The notes: generated by a model from the letters alone, not told the origin. Counted from the stretch's first letter, positions 28,436 through 37,528 are shown. The stretch is 64,000 bases of DNA from Maricaulis sp034670125 (GCF_034670125.1 NZ_JAXMOC010000010.1:1-64000), one strand, 5' to 3'. Numbers and translations: made by a program.

Positions 28436-28451
28436 CGCAACCTGCAAGCCT

Positions 28452-28484
28452 CCGACACTGGACCTGATGGCCGTCCGGTGTCGG
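28452..28484 (+). terminator. Terminator after the ssb operon
   Basis: A 10-bp stem with one G-U pair (CCGACACTGG/CCGGTGTCGG) and a 13-nt loop, followed by ATTTCG, lies 17 bases after the stop of the ssb-linked gene. Confidence 0.5.
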
Positions 28485-28499
28485 ATTTCGTCCTGACTT

Positions 28500-28557
28500 A
28501 CTAATTTGTTAGTTGATGAAGCAGGCGCCATGTGGGAGGTCTGTGGTCATCAACTAA
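28500..28557 (+). promoter_or_regulatory. Dyad operator region of the BlaI-type repressor gene
   Basis: Two symmetries lie between the upstream terminator and the blaI start. A 5-bp dyad ACTAA-TTTG-TTAGT is at 28500-28513. An 11-bp perfect inverted repeat pairs TTAGTTGATGA (28509-28519) with TCATCAACTAA (28547-28557), the latter just in front of the ribosome binding site AAGGA. BlaI/MecI repressors bind such AT-rich dyads in their own promoters, so autoregulation is inferred. Confidence 0.6.
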
Positions 28558-28568
28558 GGAATTCGTAG

Positions 28569-28991
28569 ATGGCCCGCCCTGCCTCCCCCCAACTGACCGA
28601 AGCCGAGCAGCGCATCATGGAGGTGCTGTGGACGCGCGGCGAAGCCAGCGTGCGCGAGATCACCGATGCACTGCATGCCGAGTTCGGCCTCGCCTATACC
28701 ACCGTGCTCACAACGATCGGGATCATGGCCGACAAGGGACATGTCGATTTTCGCAAGGCCGGTCGGGCCCATATCTACTCGCCCGTGCTGACCCGCGACG
28801 GGGCCCGCAATCAGGCTTTGGGATCAATGGTGCGCACCCTGTTCGGCGGTTCCGCCCAAAGCCTCGCGCAGCATCTCGTGCGAGCAGAGAAACTGAGCCT
28901 GCAAGACATTGAAGACCTGCGCGCAGCCGTGCTGGAACAGTCCGGTCCGGATGGTGCGGGCGAGAAAAATCCGGATGGGGAGGCAAGGTGA
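28569..28991 (+). CDS. BlaI/MecI/CopY family transcriptional repressor
   Basis: A 140-residue winged-helix repressor. The N-terminal segment LTEAEQRIMEVLWTRGEASV and the recognition region YTTVLTTIGIMADKGHV match BlaI/MecI proteins, which bind dyads and are inactivated by cleavage when a BlaR1-type sensor protease fires. The ATG has AAGGA 8 bases upstream. The stop codon overlaps the start of the M56 protease gene (TGATG), the standard blaI-blaR arrangement. Confidence 0.93.
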   Translation: MARPASPQLTEAEQRIMEVLWTRGEASVREITDALHAEFGLAYTTVLTTIGIMADKGHVDFRKAGRAHIYSPVLTRDGARNQALGSMVRTLFGGSAQSLAQHLVRAEKLSLQDIEDLRAAVLEQSGPDGAGEKNPDGEAR

Positions 28992-30661
28992 TGGCAACCG
29001 ACCCGCTCCTCCTCGCGGCCGCCGCCGCCCTGATCGCCGCGACCGGCCTGGCGGGTATTGTGGTGGCAGTCGACCGCCTGCTGCCGGCCCGTTTCGTGCG
29101 CGAACGCCACGACCTGGCCCTGGCGGCGCTGATCGTCATCCCGCTGGTCTTTCTCCTCGCCTTGCGGGCCGCGCCGGATATGTCCGCAGCCGACCCGGCA
29201 GCTGCCTCCGGCCAGCCGCAAGCCATGACCGCTGAGATCTCACAGGAAGCGGCCCGGCCCACGAGCACTGCCGGTCCTGTCGCCGCGGTCACCATGCCCG
29301 AAGCCGTTTCAACTGACGTCTGGGCGGTGCTTGGCCCTGTCCTGCTATGGGTCTGGCTGGCGGGATCTGCCGTCATGACCGTCCGCCTTGCCCGCGATCT
29401 GGTCGCGCTGGTCCGCATGCGATCGGCGGCGCGCACTGTGGCCTGTCCGCCGGGCATGCGGCTGTCTGCCGACCTGCCGCTGGCGGTCAGCGATGCGGTG
29501 GCGACGCCTCTGCTGGCCGGCTATCGGCGACCACAAATCCTGCTGCCGCTCGGTTTCACCTTTGATCATGCCGCGCGACCGGTGCTCGAACACGAGATCG
29601 CGCATGCCCGCCGCGGCGACGCCTGGACCGTGCTGGCCTTGCGCGTCCTGCAGGTCTGCCTGTGGTGGGTCCTGCCGCTGCTGCCCTTGATGGCGCTGCT
29701 CGAGCGCAATCGCGAAACCCTTTGCGACCGCGAAGCGGCCCGGATCACCGGACAGTCACGAGACCTGGCCCTGGCACTGATTGATGCCGCCAGCGACCGC
29801 ACCCGACATGCCTCACTGGTCCTCGCGGCCGCCCCCTCACGCTCCAGCCTGGCCCACCGCGTCGGCCGGCTGGCCGCCACCTCTGACCTCACCCGAAAGG
29901 ATAGTCCCATGCGTCTTGTTCTCCTCCTCCCCGCCCTGTCGGCGACAGCCCTTGTCCTGACCCCGCAATTCGGTGAAGCCGGCGCCATGGACGGGCGTGA
30001 CGATCGTCCGTCATCGGCGCGTGATCTCGATGACGCCCTTGACCTGGACGGTCGCCTCTATCAGGCGTCGCGCCGCGGTCAGGCGGGTCGGGTCGGGGAG
30101 TTGCTGGCTGGTGGCGCCAATCCGGATATCCGCTATCGGGGCGATGGCACGGCCTTGATTGCTGCTGTACGTGGCGGCGATGCCGAGACTGTCGCGACGC
30201 TGCTGCAAGCGGGAGCCAACCCGGATCTGGGGATCGATGGTGACGGCAATCCGATGATTGCTGCGGCGGTCCGTGGCCGGGACGATCTGGTGCAACAATT
30301 GCTGGCAGCGGGAGCCAATGTCGATGCGGAACAGCGCGGTGATGGCAACGCCCTGATCGCGGCTTCGGGACGCGGTCATGTCGACACAGTCGACCTGCTG
30401 CTGGCGGCCGGCGCCGACCCGGATGCCTATGTCTTTCACGATGAAACGCCGCTGGTGAATGCAGCCCAGCGAGGTCACCTCGACGTTATGGAACGCCTCG
30501 CTGAAGCCGGTGCCGATCTGTCGCTGACGGTGCGTGCACGGGATCGCCGCGGACGCGAGATCTACCGCTCACCGCTGAGCGAAGCGCGCCGGACCGGACA
30601 GGGCCATGTCGTGGCCTGGCTGGAAGCGCGTGGTGCCGAACACCGTCCGCCGAGCGAGTAG
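28991..30661 (+). CDS. BlaR1-like M56 metalloprotease with C-terminal ankyrin repeats
   Basis: A 556-residue inner-membrane protein. The N-terminal half has several membrane segments and the zinc-protease motif HEIAH at residues 201-205, as in BlaR1/MecR1. The last membrane-like segment (MRLVLLLPALSATALVL) is followed by about five ankyrin repeats (for example LLAAGANVDAEQRGDGNALI) instead of the class D penicillin-binding sensor domain of BlaR1. By BlaR1 topology the ankyrins would lie outside the inner membrane and may sense or bind a partner. It overlaps the repressor gene by one base, so the pair very likely forms a signalling unit. Confidence 0.9.
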   Translation: MATDPLLLAAAAALIAATGLAGIVVAVDRLLPARFVRERHDLALAALIVIPLVFLLALRAAPDMSAADPAAASGQPQAMTAEISQEAARPTSTAGPVAAVTMPEAVSTDVWAVLGPVLLWVWLAGSAVMTVRLARDLVALVRMRSAARTVACPPGMRLSADLPLAVSDAVATPLLAGYRRPQILLPLGFTFDHAARPVLEHEIAHARRGDAWTVLALRVLQVCLWWVLPLLPLMALLERNRETLCDREAARITGQSRDLALALIDAASDRTRHASLVLAAAPSRSSLAHRVGRLAATSDLTRKDSPMRLVLLLPALSATALVLTPQFGEAGAMDGRDDRPSSARDLDDALDLDGRLYQASRRGQAGRVGELLAGGANPDIRYRGDGTALIAAVRGGDAETVATLLQAGANPDLGIDGDGNPMIAAAVRGRDDLVQQLLAAGANVDAEQRGDGNALIAASGRGHVDTVDLLLAAGADPDAYVFHDETPLVNAAQRGHLDVMERLAEAGADLSLTVRARDRRGREIYRSPLSEARRTGQGHVVAWLEARGAEHRPPSE

Positions 30662-30706
30662 GCGGTCTCGGCAACCCTGTCGCCCCTGATCTTACTGGAG
30701 AAAACC

Positions 30707-32236
30707 ATGGTGTTTGAATGGATCGCCCGTCGGGCGGGACCGCTGGGCTTGTGCCTGGCCGTGGCCAGCCTGACCCTGCCGCCGGCAATGGCCCAGGTAC
30801 AGCCGGCCGGTTTTGCCGAAGCCCTGCGCCCCCGCCTGCAGGCTGGAGGCCAGCCGGTCAGCTGGACGCTGGCCGAGCGGATGGACCATTACGGCGTGCC
30901 CGGCCTGGCGATTGCCATCATCGAGGATGGCGAGATTGTCTACCTGCAAGGCCATGGTGTCCTGCAGGTCGGCAGCCCGGACCCGGTGACCCCCAATACG
31001 TTGTTCTCGGCCGGTTCGGTCAGCAAGATCGCCACCTCGGCTCTGGCCCTGCACCTCGCCGCCGATGGCCGGTTGGATCTGGATGCGGACGTGCTGTCCG
31101 GCCTGTCCACTTGGTCGCTGCCCGACAGTCGTGACCCCTTCGGCTCACAGGTCAGCCTGCGCGCCATCCTGTCCCACACGGCGGGATTCAACCTGCATGG
31201 CTTCGAGGACTACCAACCCGGTGCCGCGCTTCCCAGCGTCACTGAAACCCTCGACGGCACCGGCCCGGCGCAAAATGATGCGCTGGAACGCCGGTTTGAG
31301 CCCGGGTCCCGCTATGCCTATTCCGGGGGTGGTTTTACCCTGGCCCAACTCTACCTGTCCGACCGGTCGGGCCTCGGCTTTGAAGCGCTGGCCGAGGCCG
31401 AGCTGTTTACGCCGCTTGGCATGGACCGCTCGACCTTCGCCAACCCGCTTCCCGAAACGGTGGGCAATATCGCGCGTGCCCATGACCGGTCAGGTCAGCC
31501 GACGGCCCTGCCGCGCGGCTATGAGGCTATGCCGGAAATGGCGGCGTCCGGCCTGTGGACCAGTGCCGCCGATCTTGGCCGACTGGTTGCGCAATTGATC
31601 GGCGGGTATCGTGGCGAGCCCGGCTATCTGTCACCTGACATGGCGCGCGCCATGATGACCCGCATCGCCCCCGGCGAACATGGCCTTGGTCCGCGCCTGA
31701 CCGGCACCGGTGACAGTTTCATCTTCCATCATGGCGGCGCCAACGATTCCTACCAGACCTGGATCGAAGGGCATCTGGTGACCGGTGACGGTCTGGTCAT
31801 TCTGACCAACGGCGCCCAAGGCCGCGCGTTGATCAACGAGGTCCGCAATGGGGTTGCAGACACAATGGGCTGGAACCTCAACCGCCCGGTCATCCTTCCG
31901 GAAAGGCAGCCGACTGCGTCTGATCTGGCGGGTTTTGTGGGCACCTACAGCGTCGATCCAAGCTTCCCGATTGATTTGCGCCAGCAGATGGTCGGCTGGA
32001 TTTTCGAGTCGGCGCTGGAATTCCGTCTCGATGATGACAGTCGCTTGATGGCGGGTCGGGCTGGTGGTGATCGGTTCGAGCCCCTGATTGCCCTGACGCC
32101 CACCCGTTTTGTCATGCCCGGTTTCAGTCAGACGGTCGGGATTGCCGAGCTGGAATTCCATCGCAATGCCCTCGGCGAGGTCACCGGGATGAGCTTCCAC
32201 CTCGAAAACGCGACCTCCCACTATCGCCGTGGGTAG
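30707..32236 (+). CDS. Secreted serine hydrolase, class C beta-lactamase type
   Basis: A 509-residue protein with a signal peptide (ending LPPAMAQ). It has the SxxK motif S104-V-S-K107, Tyr-Ser-Gly (Y205-S206) where YxN is usual, and HHGG near residue 345 in the place of KTG. A C-terminal lipocalin-like extension is present. It is the third gene of the BlaI-M56 unit, 45 bases downstream, so it is the likely regulated output or a partner in beta-lactam or peptide sensing. Substrate unknown. Confidence 0.88.
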   Translation: MVFEWIARRAGPLGLCLAVASLTLPPAMAQVQPAGFAEALRPRLQAGGQPVSWTLAERMDHYGVPGLAIAIIEDGEIVYLQGHGVLQVGSPDPVTPNTLFSAGSVSKIATSALALHLAADGRLDLDADVLSGLSTWSLPDSRDPFGSQVSLRAILSHTAGFNLHGFEDYQPGAALPSVTETLDGTGPAQNDALERRFEPGSRYAYSGGGFTLAQLYLSDRSGLGFEALAEAELFTPLGMDRSTFANPLPETVGNIARAHDRSGQPTALPRGYEAMPEMAASGLWTSAADLGRLVAQLIGGYRGEPGYLSPDMARAMMTRIAPGEHGLGPRLTGTGDSFIFHHGGANDSYQTWIEGHLVTGDGLVILTNGAQGRALINEVRNGVADTMGWNLNRPVILPERQPTASDLAGFVGTYSVDPSFPIDLRQQMVGWIFESALEFRLDDDSRLMAGRAGGDRFEPLIALTPTRFVMPGFSQTVGIAELEFHRNALGEVTGMSFHLENATSHYRRG

Positions 32237-32315
32237 GCATCCGGACTGACAACCCTCTTCCGGTCGGCGCCGGTCTGGTTAAAGTGCCGGCAGGGCGGGT
32301 CGGAAGGGGTGTTTC

Positions 32316-33611
32316 ATGCGCGTATTGATTGCCGGGGCGAGCGGATTTATCGGTTCGCACATCGCCGCCCATCTGGATGCAGCGGGGCATCCGGTCCGCG
32401 CCGCAGCCCGTGGCGTTGAAGCGGCGCGAAAGCGGGCTCCTGACCTCGACTGGGTCGTCTGCGACTTTCGCCGCGACACGGCCGATGACTGGCTGCCGCG
32501 CCTCACGGACATTGATGCCGTGATCAATTGTGTGGGCGTGCTCCAGGACGGGCTCGGCGATAGCAGCCGCAAGGCCCATGTCGATGGCGCTGCCGCGCTG
32601 TTCAAGGCCTGCGAGCAGGCCGGGGTGAGGCGGGTCATTCACATCTCGGCGGTCGGCGTCGACGAGGCTGCCGGGTCTGCCTATGCCCGCGACAAACTCG
32701 CCGGGGAGGCGGCCCTGAAAGCCTGCGATCTGGACTGGCTTGTCCTGCGGCCTTCGCTGGTGGTGGCCCGCAATGTCTATGGCGGCACCGCGCTTGTGCG
32801 CAGCCTGTGCGGTGTGCCTTTCGTGACGCCGGTCGTCGGCGGCGGGCAGGTTTTCCGACCCATTGGGATGGATGACCTCTGCCAGGCGGTCGCCGACTTG
32901 ATCGAACCGGATGCACCAGCCCGCACCAGTTTCGACCTCGCCGGGCCGGAACGGGTATCGCTGGCCGATACCGTGCGCGGCTATCGGCGCTGGCTGGGCT
33001 TTGGCGACACGCGCATCTGGTCGGTGCCGCGCTGGCTGGCACGCCCGGCCTTTGCGTTCGGGGACCTGATGGGTTGGATGGGTGTGCGCACCTCGATGCG
33101 CACCAATTCGCTCAAGCAGCTGGATTTCGACGTCGAGGGGGACCCGTCCGAATGGCTGGCTGCCACAGGCGCCAAGCCGCGCGGCTTTACCGATTGGCTC
33201 GGCGCCAATCCGGCCGGGCTGCAGGATCGCTGGCATGCGCGGTTGGGCCTGGCCCGACCGCTGGCGCGCTGGGTGCTGGGTCTTTATTGGCTGCTGACCG
33301 GCGTCCTGGCGCTGACGATTGCCAGGGGTCATGCCTATTCGGTGCTGGCAGAAGGTGGGTTCTCCGACGCCGCCCAGCCGCCGGTGCTGTGGTTCGGCTC
33401 CCTGTTCGATATCGCCCTGGGCCTGGGCATGCTGGCCAAGTGGCGGGTGCGCTGGCTGGCGACGATCATGATCGCGGGCACGTTCGCTTACATCGCCACG
33501 CTGAGCATCACCTTGCCCGAATTGTGGGCCGATGCGCTGGGTCCGATCCTGAAAGTCTTCCCGATGATGGCGCTGGCGCTGATGATCGCCGCGACCGAGG
33601 ATGAGCGTTGA
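32316..33611 (+). CDS. NAD-dependent epimerase/SDR with C-terminal DoxX-like membrane domain
   Basis: A 431-residue fusion. Residues 1 to about 300 form an atypical extended SDR with the NAD(P) motif GASGFIGSHIA (7-17) and the segment RVIHISAVGVD. From about residue 310 four membrane segments (from LARWVLGLYWLLTG to ILKVFPMMALALMIA) resemble DoxX-like proteins. YbjT/YwnB-type and DoxX fusions occur in proteobacteria. The substrate is unknown. The stop overlaps the next gene (TGATG), so the two are translationally coupled. Confidence 0.88.
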   Translation: MRVLIAGASGFIGSHIAAHLDAAGHPVRAAARGVEAARKRAPDLDWVVCDFRRDTADDWLPRLTDIDAVINCVGVLQDGLGDSSRKAHVDGAAALFKACEQAGVRRVIHISAVGVDEAAGSAYARDKLAGEAALKACDLDWLVLRPSLVVARNVYGGTALVRSLCGVPFVTPVVGGGQVFRPIGMDDLCQAVADLIEPDAPARTSFDLAGPERVSLADTVRGYRRWLGFGDTRIWSVPRWLARPAFAFGDLMGWMGVRTSMRTNSLKQLDFDVEGDPSEWLAATGAKPRGFTDWLGANPAGLQDRWHARLGLARPLARWVLGLYWLLTGVLALTIARGHAYSVLAEGGFSDAAQPPVLWFGSLFDIALGLGMLAKWRVRWLATIMIAGTFAYIATLSITLPELWADALGPILKVFPMMALALMIAATEDER

Positions 33612-34072
33612 TGGAGCTCTATCCGCTTTTCCGCCTGGTCCACATCCTCGGCGCGGCCGTCCTGTTCGGCTCCGGTGCGGCGATAGCGTTTTTCATGCTG
33701 ATGGCCTGGCGCAGCGGCGACCGGGCCGGGTTTGCGTTGGTCGCGCGTCATGTCGTACTCGCTGACTGGGTGTTCACGGCGAGCGCGGTGGTCCTGCAAC
33801 CGCTCTCCGGCCTCGCGCTCGCCCATCTCGCGGGATGGTCGCTGACCGCGCCCTGGCTGGTCGCAAGTGTCGCGCTCTATCTCTTCATCGGCGCCTGCTG
33901 GCTGCCGGTCGTGTGGATACAGATGCGGGTCAAGCGCCGCCTCGCCGAAGCTACCGGTCCCGACATACCCGATGATGTTCATCGCCTGATGCGGATCTGG
34001 TTCGTGCTCGGCTGGCCCGCTTTTGCGGCGCTGCTGGCCATCGTCTGGCTGATGATCACCAAGCTGGGCTGA
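33611..34072 (+). CDS. DUF2269 family membrane protein
   Basis: A 153-residue protein with four membrane segments, resembling DUF2269 (LFRLVHILGAAVLFGSG at the N-terminus, then VVLADWVFTASAVVLQPLSG). The family is of unknown function. Its start overlaps the preceding SDR-DoxX stop by one base, which supports a shared membrane-linked role. It converges with the Kelch-repeat gene. Confidence 0.85.
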   Translation: MELYPLFRLVHILGAAVLFGSGAAIAFFMLMAWRSGDRAGFALVARHVVLADWVFTASAVVLQPLSGLALAHLAGWSLTAPWLVASVALYLFIGACWLPVVWIQMRVKRRLAEATGPDIPDDVHRLMRIWFVLGWPAFAALLAIVWLMITKLG

Positions 34073-34082
34073 CCGGTTCGAA

Positions 34083-35165
34083 CTATTCGGCGAGCCTCAG
34101 ACGCTGGACGAGGTTGGTCGTGTTGCGGCCGCTGGCGCTCGATGCCCCGCCAATGGCGTAGATTTCATCGCCAAGGCTGACACCGCCCAGACCATGGCGC
34201 GGGGTGGGCATGTCCGGGCCCGCCTGCCAATGGTCCAATTCCGGATCATAGATCCAGACCTGTGGATAGACACCGCCGCCATTGTCGAAATACTCGCCGC
34301 CGAAGGCGACAAGCTTGCCGCCCGACACCGCTGCCGCTAGGCCCCCCTGAGCCTGGGGCAGGGGAGCCCGGCTCTGCCAGGTATCGGCAACGGGATCATA
34401 GGCCTCGTGCTGGTCCGAATTGCCGCCACCGACCCGGCGGCCGCCGACAATGTGAAACTGCCCGTTCAACACCGCCCCGGCTGCCGAGTTGCGCGGATTG
34501 GGGTTGGGGGCGCGGCGGGTCCAGCTGTCGCGGCTGGCGTCATAGGCGAGATGATCGCCGCGATCGCCATGATCGGGCCAGTTGGCATTGGCCGCGGCAT
34601 CCGGCTGGCGCCCCGTGGCGACATGGATCAAGCCGCCCAGAGACACCGCGCAGGTCTCGGCATAGGGCACGGGCATGGGCGCCATCTCGACCCATTCATC
34701 ACTGCCGAGCTCATAGCGTGTGGTGTTCGGGATCATCTCCCAGATGCCGCCATTGCCGGCCCGAAAACCGCCGATTGCGTAAACAAAGCCGTCATGGCCG
34801 ACGAGATTGGGATGGTGGCGCGGTTCGGGCAGGGGGGCTCGGCTTTCCCAATCGAAATCACAGGCAATTCGGATCGCTTCCGTATCGCCAATAGCAACTT
34901 CGGTCTGGCGGCGCATCACGAAAAGCTGGTCGCTGATCGCGTCGACATCGGGTCCGTCTCGGGCCTCCAGTCCTCCAGCGACAAAGATGCGTCCATCGAG
35001 AACGGTCGGATAGATTTCCTGGATGCGGGCGGGCAACCCGGGCCGGGGCCACCAACCGGCGTCCAGGCTGGCGCGGGCAATGCGACAGCGCGCACCAAAG
35101 GCAGGTCCGCTCGCGGCGGTCGCCAATAGGGCGCCGACAACGAAACGTCGATCAATTTGCGTCAT
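34083..35165 (-). CDS. Kelch-repeat protein with Tat-type signal
   Basis: A 360-residue protein. The N-terminus DRRFVVGALLATAASG resembles a twin-arginine signal, implying export in folded form. The rest is a Kelch beta-propeller: repeated G-x-(I/V)-(Y/F)-x-(I/V/A)-G-G blades (for example GFVYAIGG, GQFHIVGG, DEIYAIGG) with a W-x3-A-P spacing before the blade ends. These proteins usually mediate binding. It follows the phosphodiesterase-like gene on the same strand, only 12 bases apart, so co-transcription is likely. The ligand is unknown. Confidence 0.85.
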   Translation of the reverse strand: MTQIDRRFVVGALLATAASGPAFGARCRIARASLDAGWWPRPGLPARIQEIYPTVLDGRIFVAGGLEARDGPDVDAISDQLFVMRRQTEVAIGDTEAIRIACDFDWESRAPLPEPRHHPNLVGHDGFVYAIGGFRAGNGGIWEMIPNTTRYELGSDEWVEMAPMPVPYAETCAVSLGGLIHVATGRQPDAAANANWPDHGDRGDHLAYDASRDSWTRRAPNPNPRNSAAGAVLNGQFHIVGGRRVGGGNSDQHEAYDPVADTWQSRAPLPQAQGGLAAAVSGGKLVAFGGEYFDNGGGVYPQVWIYDPELDHWQAGPDMPTPRHGLGGVSLGDEIYAIGGASSASGRNTTNLVQRLRLAE

Positions 35166-35177
35166 TGCGATCCTGCC

Positions 35178-36464
35178 TTACTCCGCCGGGCAGCGTCCGC
35201 CCGTGATCCGCTCCACCTCTGCCGCGCTACCATCGGTCGCCGCCGGCTCGAGGTCGAGAGCGCAGGCGATCAGGCCGTAGACATTGACGTTCTCGAAAGC
35301 GGCCGGTTGGCCGCCTTGCGGGAAGATCGGGCCGACGCCGATGAAGGTCGCACCCATGGTTTCGTCGAAATTGTCATAGCCGTGCGTGGCCCGCAGACTG
35401 GTGAAATAGGGGTTTTCGGGATCGGTCTCGGTGGTGATGATCAGCCAGCCGGGATCGGCCAGGACGAAGAGATCCGGGCCGCGATCGGGGTGATCGAAAC
35501 GCCAGTGCTCCGGCATGTCCTGGCGCCGATAGGCGGTCAGGTGCGGATGGGCGCCCTGAAGCTCGGCATGGATGCGCTCGACCGTGGCCTCGTCGCCATA
35601 ACCCATGATGAAGGATTCCGGACCGGGGCTGTAGCGGCTGGCGAACTCGTCAATATGCAGCCCGTCCAGATCGGCGAGCGTGTCGATGGTGATGGTCCGC
35701 TCGGTCGAGACATCAACCATGCCATGGTCTGAGACGATCAGCAGGGTGACGCGGTCCATCACGCCCCGCGCCTCCAGCCCGGCAACCAGGTCGCCGACGA
35801 GCGCGTCGACCCGGGCAATGGCCGCGGCTTCCTGCGCGGTGTCGACGCCATGGGTGTGCAGCACCGTGTCGACATGGTCCATGTAGACGGCGGCGAAGCG
35901 CGGCTGCTCGGCCAGCGGGGCGTCAAACCAGGCCAGCACTTCATCGATGCGTTCTTCATAGGGTTTGTTGTGCTCATACGGATGCCAGACCGTTGGCCGT
36001 GTCCCCTGGATTTCCACTTCCGAGCCGAGCCAGAACATGATGTGCGAGCGCAGGCCCTGTTGCTCGGCGGTGATCCAGATCGGCTCGCCGCCCCACCAAC
36101 GTGGATCCTGCGGGCTGCCGCCGGAGGCCGAGAAGGTTTCATCGAGGCGCCGGTCATAGGGCGAGTTGGAGACCATCCCGTGATGCTCCGGGTAAAGACC
36201 GGTCGCCAGGGTGTAGAAATTGACGAAGGTCTTGGTCGGCATGACCGAGTGCATGCGTTCCGGACGGGTGCCGCGCGCGGCGAGGGCGCGCAGGGTCGGC
36301 GCGTCGTACCGGTCGATGGCGTCAAAGCGCAATCCGTCGAGGCCGATCATGATGACCACGGGCGGACCGTCAGCCGCAACCGGTTCGGCGGACGGTGCAC
36401 GCAAATGGCTGCAAGCGGCCACAAGGCCCGACAGCATGGCGATGGCGAAAATACGTAACGTCAT
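35178..36464 (-). CDS. Nucleotide pyrophosphatase/phosphodiesterase-like lipoprotein (alkaline phosphatase superfamily)
   Basis: A 428-residue lipoprotein (lipobox VAAC, Cys18). The mature protein matches the NPP/ENPP branch of the alkaline phosphatase superfamily: MIGLDGLRFDAI holds the first metal Asp, PTKTFVNFYTLATG the Thr nucleophile, and VSDHGMVD the second metal site. It likely hydrolyses phosphodiester or pyrophosphate bonds of nucleotides or nucleic acids in the periplasm. It is immediately upstream of the Kelch gene. Confidence 0.9.
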   Translation of the reverse strand: MTLRIFAIAMLSGLVAACSHLRAPSAEPVAADGPPVVIMIGLDGLRFDAIDRYDAPTLRALAARGTRPERMHSVMPTKTFVNFYTLATGLYPEHHGMVSNSPYDRRLDETFSASGGSPQDPRWWGGEPIWITAEQQGLRSHIMFWLGSEVEIQGTRPTVWHPYEHNKPYEERIDEVLAWFDAPLAEQPRFAAVYMDHVDTVLHTHGVDTAQEAAAIARVDALVGDLVAGLEARGVMDRVTLLIVSDHGMVDVSTERTITIDTLADLDGLHIDEFASRYSPGPESFIMGYGDEATVERIHAELQGAHPHLTAYRRQDMPEHWRFDHPDRGPDLFVLADPGWLIITTETDPENPYFTSLRATHGYDNFDETMGATFIGVGPIFPQGGQPAAFENVNVYGLIACALDLEPAATDGSAAEVERITGGRCPAE

Positions 36465-36922
36465 GAAAGCCCCCGATCGGCGGTGTGGGTCTGCGCTCGT
36501 GGCCTAGTGAGGCAGGCCCGCCGGGACAAGGCAAGGATTTGTGACGGCGGATACGCGAGCGAAGGCATCGATAGCGTCGCGGGATGAAGCCACCATCACC
36601 GCAAAATGCCCACAGCCACCCTCATCCCACGGTCACGACCTGTCGTGATCCGGGGGACCTCGACTATCCCGCCAACCGGTTGGCTGAGGTCCCCCGGATG
36701 CCCGCTGCGCGGTCACCGGGGGATGACGGTATATTGACAGATCGGCCTTTTCGCACCCCACATGACCAAAATTTCACCAATGAAATCAATGTCCGGACGT
36801 TAAAATGCGTGCGTCTGGACGGCAAATCGGTTCTTCTTGGCAGGCAGTGTGTGGCCCGATCAGGTCGCACTCGGATGCCAGTGTGAAACAAGGGTCGGCC
36901 CGTCTTGCGGGTCGGAAATGAC
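36465..36922. other. Intergenic region with palindromic repeat
   Basis: A 458-bp gap between the divergent phosphodiesterase-like gene and the RHH-EF-hand gene. The middle holds the palindromic element described separately. The rest shows no gene. Confidence 0.6.
36622..36726. repeat. Palindromic intergenic repeat, family 1, copy 1
   Basis: A nested palindrome. The outer 7-bp arms are TCATCCC/GGGATGA, an inner 7-bp hairpin TCACGAC/GTCGTGA is at 36633-36648, and a perfect 14-bp stem pairs 36648-36661 with 36686-36699. The core AGGTCCCCCGGATG and the phrase GCTGCGCG are also found in a second copy at about 53.4 kb, so this looks like a dispersed REP-like element. Confidence 0.7.
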
Positions 36923-37528
36923 ATGAAACGGCGTGAAAAACAGAGCGAGTCCCTGGAAATCCGGATTGGTCACCGCACCAAGCAGGACTTCATGGAAGCG
37001 TGTCAGTCGCACGGCGTAACTGCCAGCGAAGTGCTTCGCGCCTATGTCGAAACCTACCCCGCTTCGCGCCATCGCCGCCGGGTGCTCCCCCCAATCAATG
37101 TGAAGGAGTACACCATGCCTGCAAGTTTTCTCGCTCTCGTAACCGCTGTTGCTGTCGTTTCGGGTTTGCAGACCACCACGCCAGTCGAGGCTGACGACCA
37201 CGACCCCGCAGCCAGCTTCGCCTCGGTCGACCGCGATGGCAGCAATGATTTCGACCTCGCCGAGCTGTTCGTCGAGGCGGGCCTGACCGCCGACGGGCAG
37301 CTTGGTCCGGAGCTGCGGGCCGAGGTGACCGGATCGGTCCAGACGGCGCTGGCCGAGCTGGGCATGGAGGCCCAGCAGGGCGTCGCCTCGCCGGACTATC
37401 TCGAACGCGTCATCGCCAATGCCGAAGAGTCCGCCTCGCTCAGCGTGACGGCCGTCTTCAACATGATCGACGCCAACGGGGATGGCCGCGTCACGCGTGA
37501 TGAGTTCGTGAACTACCGCGTCGAGTGA
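36923..37528 (+). CDS. Predicted membrane protein: N-terminal RHH-like domain, one TM segment, C-terminal EF-hands
   Basis: A 201-residue protein with three parts. Residues 8-45 (ESLEIRIGHRTKQDFMEAC, then TASEVLRAYVETY) match the strand-helix-helix pattern of ribbon-helix-helix DNA-binding domains. Residues about 66-83 are hydrophobic, preceded by RHRRR, so the N-terminus should be cytoplasmic. The remainder is acidic, with a degenerate EF-hand at 103-114 and a canonical EF-hand at 183-194 (D-A-N-G-D-G...E), facing the periplasm. A second start is possible: AAGGAG lies 6 bases before an in-frame ATG at 37114 that would yield only a signal-peptide EF-hand protein. Confidence 0.78.
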   Translation: MKRREKQSESLEIRIGHRTKQDFMEACQSHGVTASEVLRAYVETYPASRHRRRVLPPINVKEYTMPASFLALVTAVAVVSGLQTTTPVEADDHDPAASFASVDRDGSNDFDLAELFVEAGLTADGQLGPELRAEVTGSVQTALAELGMEAQQGVASPDYLERVIANAEESASLSVTAVFNMIDANGDGRVTRDEFVNYRVE

